Program-made: the position numbers and the translations under genes
Notes under the pieces: model-generated
What the model was told of the DNA's origin: nothing
The model's input: the letters and a program-made list of their open reading frames with translations, nothing else
The model's database searches: none
Source: Xenopus tropicalis
Taxonomy: Eukaryota > Chordata > Amphibia > Anura > Pipidae
Assembly (NCBI RefSeq): GCF_000004195.4
Contig: NC_030680.2
Span: forward strand, 149,772,045-149,836,044
DNA length: 64,000 nucleotides
Reading direction: 5' to 3'
In this document: piece by piece, positions 1-9,540 of the stretch
Numbering within the stretch: the first letter of the stretch is position 1
How the letters are laid out: each line of letters starts with the position of its first letter

Positions 1-521
1 AGAGCTTCTCCAGCAGAATCCTGCATTGTAATCTGTTTTTCCCATGGGGCTAGCCATATTCTTCATTTCCCAGGGTGCCACAGCCATGTGACCTGTGCTC
101 TGATAAACTTCACTCACACTTTACTGCTGCGCTGCAAGTTGGAGTGATATCCCCCCCCCCTCACCCCCAGCAGCCGATCAGCAGAACAATGGGAAGGGAG
201 CAAGATAGCAGCTCCCAGTAGGTATCAGAATAGCACTCAATAGTAAGAAATCCAAGTCTGGCTTGGGACTCCTCCAGTTACATGGGAGTAGGAGAAACAA
301 TAGGTTAGCTGAAAGCAGTTCTAATGTGTAGCGCTGGCTGAAAGCTCAGACTCAGGCACACTTTACTGCTGCGCTGCAAGTTGGAGTGATACCCACCCCC
401 ACTCACCCCCAGCAGCCGATCAGCAGAACAATGGGAAGGGAGCAAGATAGCAGCTCCCAGTAGGTATCAGAATAGCACTCAATAGTAAGAAATCCAAGTC
501 CGGCTTGGGACTCCTCCAGTT
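1..521 (+). repeat. Interspersed repeat with internal 242-bp duplication
   Basis: Two near-identical units lie head to tail: the segment starting ttactgctgcgctgcaagtt at 121 recurs at 363. Both run through a C-rich stretch, a tract beginning cagccgatcagcagaac and a segment ending at ctcctccagtt. The same repeat, with the same internal duplication, is present on the opposite strand at 27967-28720. The left end is cut by the window edge. From memory it resembles an abundant Xenopus interspersed repeat found in many 3'UTRs; I do not assign a database name. It is not coding. Confidence 0.85.
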
Positions 522-1019
522 TCAAGTCCGGCGTTTCTTGACCAGACATCAGTTGATATTTAGCATCCAGATCCTGACTGGGCCCAGACCCGCTGCACCA
601 GTTTAATCCACTGGTCGACATTTGCCCTGTGTCCAAAGAGTCACATTCAGAAAAAACCCAAAAAACACGAGAAATAAGAAATTAAAAAAAAAATAATTAA
701 GTAACACAAACGAGGTTCATAAATAAAAGCGAGTTTCCCCCTGAGATTGATATTAATAGGCTCTGCTCATTCCGGATACAGTTTGCAGATAAATGTTGGT
801 TTGTAAAAAAATACAATTTTTAAATATTAATCCCGAATCTAAAGGCCCCTGTTCGCTTTCTCTGAATTCTGCCCCCTCCCCGGGACGTTGATAAATATTT
901 CCAAGAAGAGAACAACAGTCACTAATGGAGAAACCCAGGCGCAGACTGATTAAACCTGTAACCCAATCCCTATTCCTGAATAGCGTTATGTGCCCGGGTC
1001 CAGCGGCAAAATAAACATT
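522..1019. other. Single-copy stretch, no gene recognised
   Basis: No repeat of this stretch is seen elsewhere in the window. It holds an A-rich run around 655-700. Short open frames are present on the minus strand but have no recognisable domain. A segment near 960-1030 is moderately GC-rich and may belong to the candidate conserved element that follows. Confidence 0.5.
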
Positions 1020-1205
1020 GTAAATCAAGGGAAGAGCCTAATTAATCCGATTATTTACTTAATGAGCCCTGTGACAGCAGCCCTCAAATGAGAAGCAATT
1101 GAGTTTTTAATTGTTAGTGTCGCAATAACGGGGCAGCGCCTCTAATAAATGGCGTACAGCCGCGGGTTTCCTTTCATAGGCGCATTATATTATTTCAATA
1201 GTAAT
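1020..1205. promoter_or_regulatory. Candidate conserved non-coding element
   Basis: This is a unique island holding several homeodomain-type cores (taattaatccgatta, cttaatga, tttttaattgtta) in mixed-composition DNA without repeats, directly beside a satellite array. That composition is typical of vertebrate developmental enhancers. No promoter, splice site or long frame is convincing. The call is inference from composition only. Confidence 0.35.
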
Positions 1206-1988
1206 TAAACCCAATAGGGCTGTTCTGCCCCCAATAAGGGGTAATTATATCTTAGTTGGGATCAAGTACAGGTACTGTTTTATTATTACAGAGAAAAGGG
1301 AATCATTTAACCATTAAATAAACCCAATAGGGCTGTTCTGCCCCCAATAAGGGGTAATTATATCTTAGTTGGGATCAAGTACAGGTACTGTTTTATTATT
1401 ACAGAGAAAAGGGAATCATTTAACCATTAAATAAACCCAATAGGGCTGTTCTGCCCCAATAAGGGGTAATTATATCTTAGTTGGGATCAAGTACAGGTAC
1501 TGTTTTATTATTACAGAGAAAAGGGAATCATTTAACCATTAAATAAACCCAATAGGGCTGTTCTGCCCCAATAAGGGGTAATTATATCTTAGTTGGGATC
1601 AAGTACAGGTACTGTTTTATTATTACAGAGAAAAGGGAATCATTTAACCATTAAATAAACCCAATAGGGCTGTTCTGCCCCAATAAGGGGTAATTATATC
1701 TTAGTTGGGATCAAGTACAGGTACTGTTTTATTATTACAGAGAAAAGGGAATCATTTAACCATTAAATAAACCCAATAGGGCTGTTCTGCCCCCAATAAG
1801 GGGTAATTATATCTTAGTTGGGATCAAGTACAGGTACTGTTTTATTATTACAGAGAAAAGGGAATCATTTAACCATTAAATAAACCCAATAGGGCTGTTC
1901 TGCCCCCAATAAGGGGTAATTATATCTTAGTTGGGATCAAGTACAGGTACTGTTTTATTATTACAGAGAAAAGGGAATCATTTAACCA
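1203..1988 (+). repeat. 113-bp tandem array, about 7 copies
   Basis: Units of 112-113 bp begin with aaacccaatagggctgttct; unit starts at 1207, 1320, 1433 and 1545 show the period. Copies are almost identical and differ mainly in the length of a C run (ccccc against cccc). The unit matches the interior of the transposon at 10466-10795 and the larger inverted array at 40575-41745. The right end stops abruptly at tttaacc and joins a truncated hAT element. Confidence 0.95.
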
Positions 1989-2144
1989 TGGCTATTATTT
2001 TGTCGCCCGCAGCTATTATTTTGTTGCACGGCTTTTTGGACGCGCAGTGAATTTTTTCATCCGTTTCGCGGAACAATCTGCCAATGGCGAAACGTGGAAA
2101 TTTGCCGCGAATCCATGCCTGGCGAAACATTCCGCCCATCACTA
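1989..2144 (-). mobile_element. Truncated TAGTGATG hAT-like element
   Basis: It starts in the internal 21-bp repeat region (ctattattttgtcgcccg) and runs to an intact terminus ending in cccatcacta at 2144. The other terminus is missing: the break lies at the junction with the 113-bp array. It belongs to the family whose complete copies at 8201, 22426, 32767 and 59125 carry 8-bp target duplications. Confidence 0.8.
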
Positions 2145-2329
2145 GCAGCTATGAATGTAGCCAATAGGTCACTGCTTTATCAAAACAGCCCGACTCAAAA
2201 TACCCCTTTACTGACACTGAACATAATTTCCGACTGCCAGTTTGAGCAGTTAGCCAGGCAACTGCCCCCCATTTACTCGTTACCAGGGAAGATGCTGGTT
2301 GGTCGGCACACCGGGGGTTACAGTCATTA

Positions 2330-2690
2330 GTCATTAGCATTGATATTCGCAGCATCTGGCTCTCTGATCGCTCGTGTAAATAATGTGCCTTCTCCTTGTT
2401 TTCTCACAAATCCTGGCCCGTTCCCTCCCCTCCAGTCTTTTCTGGAATCAATTGCTTATATAGGAGTTAATGTCCTTTGATATAAGACTCTATTGTTACA
2501 TTTAATGCTAAACAGACACGGGGCTGCCTCGCGGATGTGCTAACGCATTCATTTCGAGATGCCATTTACCCTTTGGTCATAAATCTGTATTTGGTTGAAC
2601 GGAATAAACACAACGGCACGGACTTTGCTCTTCTGTTCACGTCTTTAGTTTTTGTGCCGGAGATTCGAAACTTGTCATTTTTTTTTCAGC
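2330..2690. promoter_or_regulatory. Candidate conserved non-coding element
   Basis: This unique segment contains AT-rich motif-dense sequence (tcaattgcttatatagg, gttaatgtcctttgata, ttacatttaatgct) and no repeat. The flanking 2145-2329 and 2691-2912 are also single-copy, with nothing recognised. There is no convincing exon. Enhancer status is inferred from composition. Confidence 0.3.
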
Positions 2691-2912
2691 CGTGATTAAA
2701 GACTCGGGGCCCCTGGACGGGCAGCTGGGGGGCCGCAGGTTGGACGAGCCTGACGCATGTTCTGATTACTGGACATTAACATTGAGGGTCCCAGTAGGGC
2801 TCAGGCCCCCAGACAAATGCCCTGTGACACCAGGGACCCTGACGCCAGGGAACATTTGTGTATCTTGCTGGAAGACCCCCTCACCTGGTTACCCATAGTA
2901 ACAGGTCCCCTT

Positions 2913-3241
2913 TAGTGATGAGCGAATCTGTCCCGTTTCACCATAAAATTCGCAAAACGGCAAGAAAATTTGCGAAACGGTGAAAAATTTGCAAAATGCA
3001 TTTGTTGCGCAATTATTTTATCGCCCTTTTTTGGTTGCCCGCTTCTGTTTTTTTTTCTTTGTCGCCCTGCGCTCTTTTTGACGTGACTACGACCAAAAAG
3101 GACGCACGACTAAATTTTTTGACGTGCGTCAAATTTTTCCATGGCGCATTTTCATTGACGTTTCGGGAAACAATTCACCATTGGGGAAATGCAGAAATTC
3201 GCCACGAATCCATGCCTGGCGGAAAAGTTTGCTCATCACTA
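2913..3241 (-). mobile_element. TAGTGATG hAT-like MITE, reverse orientation
   Basis: Both termini are present: tagtgatgagcgaatctgtc at 2913 and gctcatcacta at 3241. Flanking 8-mers gtcccctt (2905-2912) and gtcacatt (3242-3249) agree at 6 of 8 positions, a decayed target duplication. The interior has single divergent copies of the tttttgtcgccc-type unit rather than an expanded array. It is non-autonomous: the 166-aa frame across it is not a transposase. Confidence 0.85.
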
Positions 3242-3615
3242 GTCACATTCTTGCACCTGAAATCTACTCAGCCACTCCAAAGGCCCAGAACTGATCCCTG
3301 CTGGGTGCTCCGGCCTCGGGGGCCCGCAGGTCCCCCTCTCGACACTTGTGCTCAGGGGAAGGGGTTGGGTGGGCAGCGGGGGAAGCCTGTGTGTGGGGAC
3401 CACGGCGGAGGTCCCTTGGGGGGGTGCAGGCTGCCCCCCTCTAGTCTGATCCTGGGTGTAACTACTGGGGGTGCAATGGCACCTGGGCCCATATGAACCA
3501 TCGCAGTCATGCTGTGGGTGAGGATGGAGCACCCAGGAGCACCCAGGCCTGCACGACTCTAATTATGCCACTGCTTACCCACTCCATTGAATTGCATAGA
3601 ATCATCATCCTAAGT
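3242..3615. other. G/C-rich non-coding stretch with repeat relics
   Basis: Sequence near 3440-3460 (tctagtctgatcctgggtg) resembles the right end of the CAGGGTCGGACTGG element seen intact at 15627-15835. The rest may be a decayed member of that family. No gene is supported. Confidence 0.4.
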
Positions 3616-3778
3616 CAGGGGTGGGCAAACTTTTTGGCTCAGGGGCCACATTAACTCACAGACGGGCCGGGCCAGCGTTACGCCATTTCCACTCATCAGT
3701 CCCCAGACGCCAAGTCTCGCATGATGAGTCGGTGGGCCGGATTAAAAAAACCAACGGGCCGGACGTGGCCCAACCCTG
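3616..3778 (+). mobile_element. hAT-like MITE with caggggtgggcaaac terminus
   Basis: The left end reads caggggtgggcaaactttt, a terminus seen in many vertebrate hAT-type MITEs. The right end caacgggccggacgtggccc..caaccctg is an imperfect inverted match. The flanks tcctaagt and tcttctaa do not give a clean 8-bp duplication, so the limits are approximate. Confidence 0.55.
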
Positions 3779-4390
3779 TCTTCTAATATCCGTCCAAAGT
3801 GGTGGAACATTGAAGTGGTGGAGCTGGGGCAGAACTGGGGTGGAGTGGCAGGCACAGCTAAGGTGCATCCGGATCCCTTGGGATTTGGGTCGACATCTCT
3901 ACCTAGTGAGGCTGCTGCAAAGAATTGTGGGTCTGTCTGCAGTCTGTCCTGCAGTCTGTTAAACCAGATCAATGAGGAAAATGTAAGTAATGTGCCTGAT
4001 GGGGACAAAAAAAAAATAAATTAGCCAAGATAAAAAATGACGCTTAGACAAAAAAGTCGGCGCAAAAAAACGCCAATTGACTTTAATGCATTTGGAGTAA
4101 GAAAAAAGTTGCACATAAAAAAATTAGCGTGTAAAAATCAGTTGCACGTAAAAAAAGTTGCCCATTGACTTCAATGCATTTCTTTCATAAAAGAATAGTT
4201 GCGTGTCAAAATAAATTGTCGCACGTCAAAAGAATAGTCGCGGGCGATAAATATTTTTGATGCGCGTCATTTTTGCCATTTAGCAAAGTTTTTACCATTT
4301 TGCAAATCTTTTGAAAGATTCGCAAATTTTTTGGTGAAGTGAAACGGGACAGATGCTACTCATCACTGCTCATCACTGGTGCCTAATGCA
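3779..4390. repeat. Single-copy DNA followed by decayed gcgaaa-type repeat
   Basis: About 4030-4380 consists of phrases such as cattgacttcaatgcattt, gtcaaaataa and gaaacgggacagat, ending in catcactgctcatcactgg. It shares vocabulary with the TAGTGATG element but is strongly diverged and AT-rich. 3779-4020 is single-copy with no gene. Confidence 0.5.
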
Positions 4391-4464
4391 GACTTGCATT
4401 AACCCCCAAACAATTCTACATAAAGGGGAATATCCCTGTGTGCATTCCCAACCTGCGCAGCGCA

Positions 4465-4577
4465 GCACCCCAGGATTAAATGGATGAGGTTGCGACCCTT
4501 GGCCCTGCACCCCCCAGTCCGACCCTGCCGCACCCCAGGATTAAATGGATGAGGTTGCGACCCTTGGCCCTGCACCC
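4465..4577 (+). repeat. 65-bp direct duplication
   Basis: The phrase gcaccccaggattaaatgg at 4465 recurs at 4530, followed in both copies by atgaggttgcgacccttggc. The first unit ends in ccccagtccgaccctg, the terminus of the CAGGGTCGGACTGG hAT-like family. Confidence 0.85.
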
Positions 4578-5447
4578 CGAGTATTGCTGGGAGCGCTATA
4601 TGGTACATTTGTAAGGTTTTTACCCCTTTCCTTTAGAAGCAGCCACTTATGAAACCCACATGTTGTTTGAATGATGAAACCAGTTTGAATGCCGGTGTAG
4701 CCTGCAGCATCATGCATCATCTCTGCTGATTACTAATTAGCCCTAGAATATATGTATGTCAGTATATGTGTATCATACCTGGAAATTATTAACGAGATCA
4801 GAGAGCAGGCAGACATATGGATTTCACTGTAACCCCCCCCCCCCCCATAATCCCATAATATTCTTTTTCATAATATTTCCTCTCCCACTGATCTGCTGTA
4901 ACCTCACTGATATCAATGGGGCACTTTCTCATGCAATTCCCAGACACTGGCCCATAGGTTGGAATGGCCGGGGGGGGTCAAAGCTCCAAAAGGGACTTAT
5001 TTCTTCTGGTAGCAGCCTGACTAAACCACTAGGAAGAGTTTGGGGTTTAACCCTGCTTTAAAGAACCCCAAAAACCTAGTAAAGCAATAAATCCTGAGCT
5101 AAATGATGGGACGGAACATTCCCAGGCAGCAGCGTCGCTTTAAGGCCTATTTATGCAGCGTCACGTTTTCGTGAATATTCTGTTCTCAATTAACTCAGTG
5201 GAGGAAACACAAGAATTTGTGCTTATTAAAAATATAAACATTGCAAGTTCATGTTCTTTTCCTAATCATGTAATGAATGACTTGCACTGCAGCCGACTCC
5301 CATTGTCATACGCGCTCCCCTTCTCCTCTCCCCAAATACACTGGGACCCGCGCTCAGGTGGGACCGCTCCCCTCTATACAAACCCCCACACTTACTAAAT
5401 AGTACAATAGTACTGTACTGAGGTCAGAAAATGAAAAGGGTAAAGGA
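4578..5447. promoter_or_regulatory. Unique stretch with candidate regulatory core (5130-5300)
   Basis: No gene is seen. A C run and AT-rich DNA lie at 4830-4880. The core at about 5130-5300 (ggcctatttatgcagcgtc, ctcaattaactcagtgg, cctaatcatgtaatgaatg) has the AT-rich, motif-dense look of a conserved non-coding element. At the right edge, taaatagtacaatagtac belongs to the degenerate longer repeat described for 6976-7330. Confidence 0.3.
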
Positions 5448-5452
5448 TGGAC

Positions 5453-5532
<80 letters not shown>

Positions 5533-6975
5533 AAAAGGAGGAAGGAAGGAAAGGAAGGAAGACTGCAAAAATGTACTACATAACATTTTACAAAAACAAT
5601 AATTTACCAAAAATATAAAGAGTTGTGAAGTCAGAAACATGGAAAAAGAATGTAAATTATAGAAGAAAAAGCAAGAAAGGAAAAGAAGAAAAGGATAAAG
5701 GAAGGAAGGAAGGAAGGGAAAGAAAGGAAGGAAGGGAGGGAGAGAAATAAAGAAGGGAATAAAAGGAAATGAAGGAAAGAAGGAAGGAAGGGAAAAAAGT
5801 AGAGGAAGAAAAGGAGGAAAGAAGGAAGGAAGGAAGAAAGAAAGGAAGGAAGGAAGGAAAAGAAAGGAAAGGAAGAAAAGGAGAAAGGAAGGAAGGAAGT
5901 GAAAGGAAACAAAGAAAATGAGAAAGGAAGGGAAAGAAAAGAAGGAAGGAAGGAAGGGAAAGAAAGGAAAGGAAGAAAATGAGGAAGGAAGGAAGGAAGG
6001 GAAAGGAAACAAAGAAAATGAGAAAGGAAGGGAAAGAAAAGAAGGAAGGAAGGAAGGGAAAGAAAGGAAGGAAGGGAGGGAGGGAAATAAAGAAGGGAAT
6101 AAAAGAAAATGAAGGAAAGAAGGAAGGAAGGGAAAAAAGTAGAGGAAGAAAATGAGGAAAGAAGGAAGGAAGGAAGAAAGAAAGGAAGGAAGAAAAGGAG
6201 AAAGGAAGGAAGGAAGGGAAAAAAGTAGAGGAAGAAAAGGAGGAAAGAAGGAAGGAAGGAAGAAAGAAAGGAAGGAAGGAAAAGAAAGGAAAGGAAGAAA
6301 AGGAGAAAGGAAGGAAGGAAGGGAAAGAAAGGAAAGGAAGAAAATGAGGAAGGAAGGAAGGGAAAGGAAAGGAAGAAAAGGAGAAAGGAAGGAAAAGATG
6401 GGAAAGGAAGAAAAGGAGGAAGGAAGGAAGGGAAAGAAAAGAAAGGAAAGGAAGGAAGGGAAAAAAAGGAAAGGAAGGAAGGGAAAAAAGGAAAGGAAGG
6501 AAGGAAAGGAAGAAAAGCAGGAAGGAAGGAAGGAAGGAATGGAGGAAGGAAGGGAGGAAGGGAGGGAGGGAGGGAGGGAGGGAGGGAAAGAAATAAAGAA
6601 GAGAATGAAAAGAAGGAAGGGAAAAAAGGAAAGGAAGAAAGAAAAGGAAGAAAGGGAGGAAGGAAGGAAGGGAATGAAAGGAAGAAATAAAAGGAAGTAA
6701 AAAAAAAAGGAAAGAAAGAAGAGGAAGGAAGGAAGGAAGGAAGGAAGGAAAAGAAATAAAAAAGGGAATGAAAGGAAAAGAAGGAAAGAAGAAAAGGAGG
6801 AAGAAAGGAAAGAAGGAAGGAAGGGAAAAAAGTAGAGGAAGAAAAGGAGGAAGGAAGGAAGGAATGAAGGAAGGAAGGGAAAAAAGTAGAGGAAGAAAAG
6901 GAGGAAGGAAGGAAGGAATGAAGGAAGGAAGGGAAAGAATGGAAAGGAAGAAAAGGAGGAAGGAAGGAAGGAAGG
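5448..6975 (+). repeat. 1.5-kb polypurine microsatellite, (GAAA)n and (GGAA)n
   Basis: A pure (GAAA) run of about 21 units at 5450-5533 is followed by GGAA/GAAA mixtures with a loose higher-order pattern (aagtagaggaagaaaagg recurs). The plus strand is almost entirely purine except for a non-repetitive island at 5560-5660. The 450-540-aa minus-strand frames of Phe, Leu, Pro and Ser are artefacts. Such tracts can form triplex (H-) DNA. Confidence 0.97.
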
Positions 6976-7330
6976 TGAAAAACCATGAATCATGAAAAAG
7001 TGAATCATTGACAAAATCAGACATTTATATTATGAATATAATACTGAAATTAAATAGATTTTTTAAAATAAAGAATAAAGAAAGAGAATTGTGGTGGAGT
7101 CAAAAAATTGGAAAAAAGAAAGAAATGGAAAGTAGCCATGTACCATTTACAAAAACATCAATTTATTAAATAGTACAAATAATTGTGGTCAAGTCAAAGA
7201 TTTGGACATTTGGAAAAAAAGGATGGGAAATATACAAGAAAGAAAATATGAAAAGAAAGAAAGAAAGAAAGACGAATGAGAAAGGAAAGGAAATGAGGCA
7301 AGTTCCATTTACAAAATCCTATTATTTTAT
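6976..7330. repeat. Degenerate longer repeat around the polypurine tract
   Basis: Phrases of the type tgtaccatttacaaaaaca...attgtggtcaagtca recur at 7080-7100, 7140-7200 and 7305-7330, as well as 5395-5440 and 5570-5640. Each is followed by a gaaa-rich run. This suggests an older unit of about 70 bp plus a purine tail, with the purine part having expanded between units. Confidence 0.6.
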
Positions 7331-7439
7331 TCATTAATCATAACAAAATCATAACAAAGCTGAGCAGAGAATTTGGGGGAATATGATATATATTTTGGTG
7401 TCAGCAGCAGTTCAATAATCCCAATTTATATTTTCCAGC

Positions 7440-7745
7440 TTGTAACCTTCCTACGTAACCTGGAGCGGCGCCACGGCGCAATATAAATATTGCAGATAAC
7501 CCACGATACAATCTGCCCATTAAACTTGCTCATATCAAACTGGCAACGGAGCCTCCGAAATTCCTGATCGATGCGTTCAAAAAGCCAAACTATTTATTAG
7601 AAACGCTGAAATCTCTTGGCCGGAGCCCTGACAGATCACTCGCATGGAAGATTCCGGGAGTTTATTGCTTTATATCCACCTAGAAAGGACGGTATCGGTT
7701 ACATCTTTCTATTAAATAAATGCTATTTTCTCCAGATCTATTATT
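7440..7745. promoter_or_regulatory. Candidate conserved non-coding element
   Basis: This island is unique, with balanced composition and motif-like cores (gcaatataaatattgc is an exact palindrome; ccattaaacttgctcat, ctatttattagaaacg). No repeat and no credible splice-flanked frame is seen. Regulatory status is inferred. Confidence 0.3.
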
Positions 7746-7753
7746 CTACTTTA

Positions 7754-8192
7754 TCAATTTAATGTAAATAGATGGTGAATGCTATTTGTCTCGGTGCGGA
7801 TACATTTATATCTAATCATGAAATTGGAGGTTAAACGATATCCCATTGGGAAAATCCACGTCAATAATGAACAAGTGAGATGAAAGTGGACCCAGTACAG
7901 AACCCTGTGGGACCCCACTATGAACCCTACTCCAAGTAGAGAATGTACCACTGACTGCCACCCACTGTGATCCTGTAGCCAGTTTCCTATCCATGTATAA
8001 ACAACATTACTAATTCTGACAGACCTGAGCTTAGAAAGCAGCCATTTGTGGGGCACTGTATCAGAAACCTTGGCAAACTCCAAACAGACCCCCTCTACTG
8101 CACCCCCACTTATATAATAATACTCTCTTGACTTTGCATACATATTGAAGCTGGATTGTATTGGCCAACTGGTTGGTATGTTTTGAGGCATA
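7754..8192 (-). pseudogene. LINE reverse transcriptase fragment (inverted 5' part)
   Basis: The minus strand encodes part of a non-LTR retrotransposon reverse transcriptase. A segment reading VSDTVPHKWLLSKLRS holds the first catalytic Asp region (family consensus AFDTVPH). After a frame change near 7960-7990 comes STWSRVHSGVPQGSVLGPL, the GVPQGS motif shared by LINE reverse transcriptases. The YADD motif and the endonuclease are absent. The next part of such an ORF lies on the plus strand at 8738-9118, beyond a later hAT insertion. The opposite orientations fit a twin-priming inversion. The family is CR1-like by general appearance; the exact clade is not certain. Confidence 0.85.
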
Positions 8193-8200
8193 CTTATACC

Positions 8201-8737
8201 TAGTGATGGGCGAAATGTTTGGCCAGGCATGGATTCACGGCAAATTTCCGTGTTTTGCCATTTCACCGCGGAAAAATTCACCGCACGTCCCAAAATTTTC
8301 ACCGCCGTTAAAAAAGAATAGTCACAGGCAACAAAAGAATAGCAGTGCGACAAAATAATAGCCACGGGCGACAAAATAATAGCTGTGCGACAAAAGCATA
8401 GTCGCGGGCGTCAAAAAAATAGCCGCGCGACTAAATAATAGCCGCGGGCGACAAAAGAATAGCCATGGGCGACAAAAGAATAGCCACGGGCGTCAAAATA
8501 ATAGCCACGGGTGACAAAATAATAGCCGCGCGACAAAATAATAGCCGCGGGCGACAAAATAATAGCCACGGGCGACAAAATAATAGCCGCACGACAAAAT
8601 AATAGCTGCGGGCGTCAAAAGAATAGTCACGGGCGACAATTTTTTTTGCCGCACGACATTTTTGCCGTTTCGCAGATCTTTTGAAAGATTCGCTAATTTT
8701 TCGGCAAAGCGAAACGGAACAGATTCGCTCATCACTA
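8201..8737 (+). mobile_element. TAGTGATG hAT-like MITE with expanded 21-bp core
   Basis: Left terminus tagtgatgggcgaaatg lies at 8201 and right terminus gattcgctcatcacta at 8737. A perfect 8-bp target duplication cttatacc flanks it (8193-8200 and 8738-8745). The interior (about 8325-8640) is a tandem run of gacaaaataatagccgcgg-type units of roughly 19-21 bp. It inserted into the LINE relic, so it is younger than the LINE. No transposase is encoded. Confidence 0.95.
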
Positions 8738-9118
8738 CTTATACCCTTAACGGGACTGCACTGGGCAAATCCATAATGGAGAAGGACCTTGGAGTCCTTG
8801 TAGATAATAAACTTGGCTGTAGCAAGCAATGCCAGGCAGCAGGGGCTTTATTTACCAGTAGGGCCTTCCAACGGGCACGAGGGCACCCACTCCTTTTAGA
8901 AGAAGGGAGGTTCCACCTTAATATTCAGAAAGTTTTATACTGTGAGAGCTGTGAGGTTGTGGAATTCCCTCCTTAAGCAGTGGTCAGTACCACTCATACA
9001 TTAGATAGGTACATGAAGGGGCTGGATGGATTATTGGCAAGTGAGGGAATACAGGGTTATGAGATAGCTCTCAGTACAAGTTGATCCAGGGACTGGTCTG
9101 ATTGCCAGGAAGGATCTT
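8738..9118 (+). pseudogene. LINE 3' end (RT C-terminus and 3'UTR)
   Basis: The frame reads MEKDLGVLVDNKLGCSKQCQ, the region following the polymerase core in CR1-type elements. It continues with internal deletions to a phrase ending CEVVEFPP and a stop near 8976. The following non-coding part (catgaaggggctggatgg, gttgatccagggactggt) matches the 3'UTR style common in Xenopus LINEs. It is truncated at about 9118, where the 20-bp minisatellite begins. Together with 7754-8192 it is one inverted, decayed insertion. Confidence 0.85.
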
Positions 9119-9540
9119 GCTCTACTGTCTCCATCTTGCCCTACTGTCTCCATCTTGCCCTACTGTCTCCATCTTGCCCTACTTTCTCCATCTTGTCCTA
9201 CTGTCTCCATCTTGCCCTACTTTCTCCATCTTGCCCTACTTTCTCCATCTTGCCTTACTGTCTCCATCTTGTCCTACTGTCTCCATCTTGCCCTACTGTC
9301 TCCATCTTGCCCTACTTTCTCCATCTTGCCCTACTGTCTCCATCTTGCCCTACTGTCTCCATCTTGTCCTACTGTCTCCATCTTGCCCTACTGTCCCCAT
9401 CTTGCCCTACTGTCCCCATCTTGTCCTACTGTCTCCATCTTGCCCTACTGTCTCAATCTTGTCCTACTGTCTTCATCTTGCCCTACTGTCTCCATCTTGC
9501 CCTACTGTCTCCATCTTGCCCAACTGCCTTGATCCTGTCA
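9119..9540 (+). repeat. 20-bp minisatellite, about 21 copies
   Basis: The unit is ctgtctccatcttgccctac with scattered variants (tgtccccatc, actttctcc, cttgtccta). The array begins immediately after the truncated LINE 3' end. The same unit in inverted orientation forms the larger array at 17070-18330. Open frames of HLALLSPSCPTV-type repeats are artefacts. Confidence 0.97.

Noticed and set aside
3616..3778. Clean 8-bp target duplication for the caggggtgggcaaac element
   Set aside because: tcctaagt and tcttctaa agree too poorly; I left the element ends approximate.
5395..7024. Minus-strand frames of 450-540 aa rich in Phe, Leu, Pro and Ser
   Set aside because: They are translations of a purine microsatellite, open in several frames at once, with no domain or codon bias.
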